Assembly: GCA_002413665.1 (NCBI GenBank)
Contig: DHXK01000184.1
Span: 1-6,214, forward strand
Length of the DNA stretch: 6,214 nt
Direction: 5' to 3'
DNA from: Legionellales bacterium UBA5158
GTDB lineage: Bacteria; Pseudomonadota; Gammaproteobacteria; DSM-16500
Shown here: positions 6,201 through 6,214 of the stretch, piece by piece
How positions within the stretch are numbered: the stretch's first letter is position 1
Layout: each line of letters begins with the position of its first letter
The notes under the pieces: generated by a model
The model's input: the letters and a program-made list of their open reading frames with translations, nothing else
The model's database searches: none
What the model was told of the DNA's origin: nothing
Position numbers and translations under genes: made by a program

Positions 6201-6214
6201 GCGTTCAGGTACTT
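6197..6214. mobile_element. Probable terminal inverted repeat of an IS66-family insertion sequence
   Basis: The last 18 bases, GTAAGCGTTCAGGTACTT, begin with GTAAGCG, the characteristic start of IS66-family terminal inverted repeats. The position fits too: the primase gene loses homology exactly here, and the TAA in the element's first bases is the premature stop. IS66 elements usually duplicate eight target bases, which would be GATAAATC (6189-6196). Only the tip of the element is visible; its transposase genes would lie beyond the window. The call rests on the seven-base start and the context. Confidence 0.6.

Noticed and set aside
6192..6214. Simple frameshift as the cause of the primase stop
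   Set aside because: Skipping one base gives RKRSGT, with only R fitting the expected continuation; the IS66-like end explains both the stop and the loss of homology.
1..6214. CRISPR arrays, tRNA or rRNA genes, riboswitches
   Set aside because: No regularly spaced repeats, no cloverleaf-like or rRNA-like stretches and no extended structured leader were seen on reading either strand.

Overview
The window reads as a worn defence or mobile island from an AT-rich bacterium. A gammaproteobacterium is likely, and the low GC, gene decay and protein flavour would suit Legionellales-type genomes, but no marker gene fixes the taxon. Family names below come from motif recognition without a database search.

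Layout. Bases 1-167 hold no gene I can support. Bases 168-1879 (minus strand) are a complete abiE-type (type IV) toxin-antitoxin operon: antitoxin/repressor AbiEi (1100-1879), then the nucleotidyltransferase toxin AbiEii (168-1097), two bases apart with a strong Shine-Dalgarno at the junction. Bases 1880-2117 are a divergent control region with two copies of a palindrome, TCTAGT-N3-ACTAG(A/G), 72 bp apart. Each copy sits directly downstream of the -10 box of one of the two divergent promoters. One copy is centred on the abiEi start codon.

The plus-strand unit starts with a wrecked small reading frame (2003-2121). It keeps a good ribosome binding site, an N-terminus resembling type III-like DNA methyltransferases, and an ATGA overlap with the next gene. 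Then follow a 922-residue SWIM-SNF2 ATPase (2118-4886), a fragment of another gene (4895-5089), and a primase of the kind found in TOTE conflict systems (archaeo-eukaryotic primase, AEP; about 5040-6200). The primase domain is intact, but the frame ends at the point where homologues continue into a superfamily 2 helicase.

The sequence from 6197 to the window edge, GTAAGCGTTCAGGTACTT, looks like the terminal inverted repeat of an IS66-family insertion sequence. Its GTAA supplies the premature stop, so the primase-helicase gene was probably split by this element.

Reading of the whole. The plus strand looks like a multi-gene conflict (anti-phage/anti-mobile-element) operon with a translocase, a primase-helicase and possibly a methylase. 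It is now eroded at three points. A still intact AbiE module faces it, and the paired palindromes suggest AbiEi may repress both directions.
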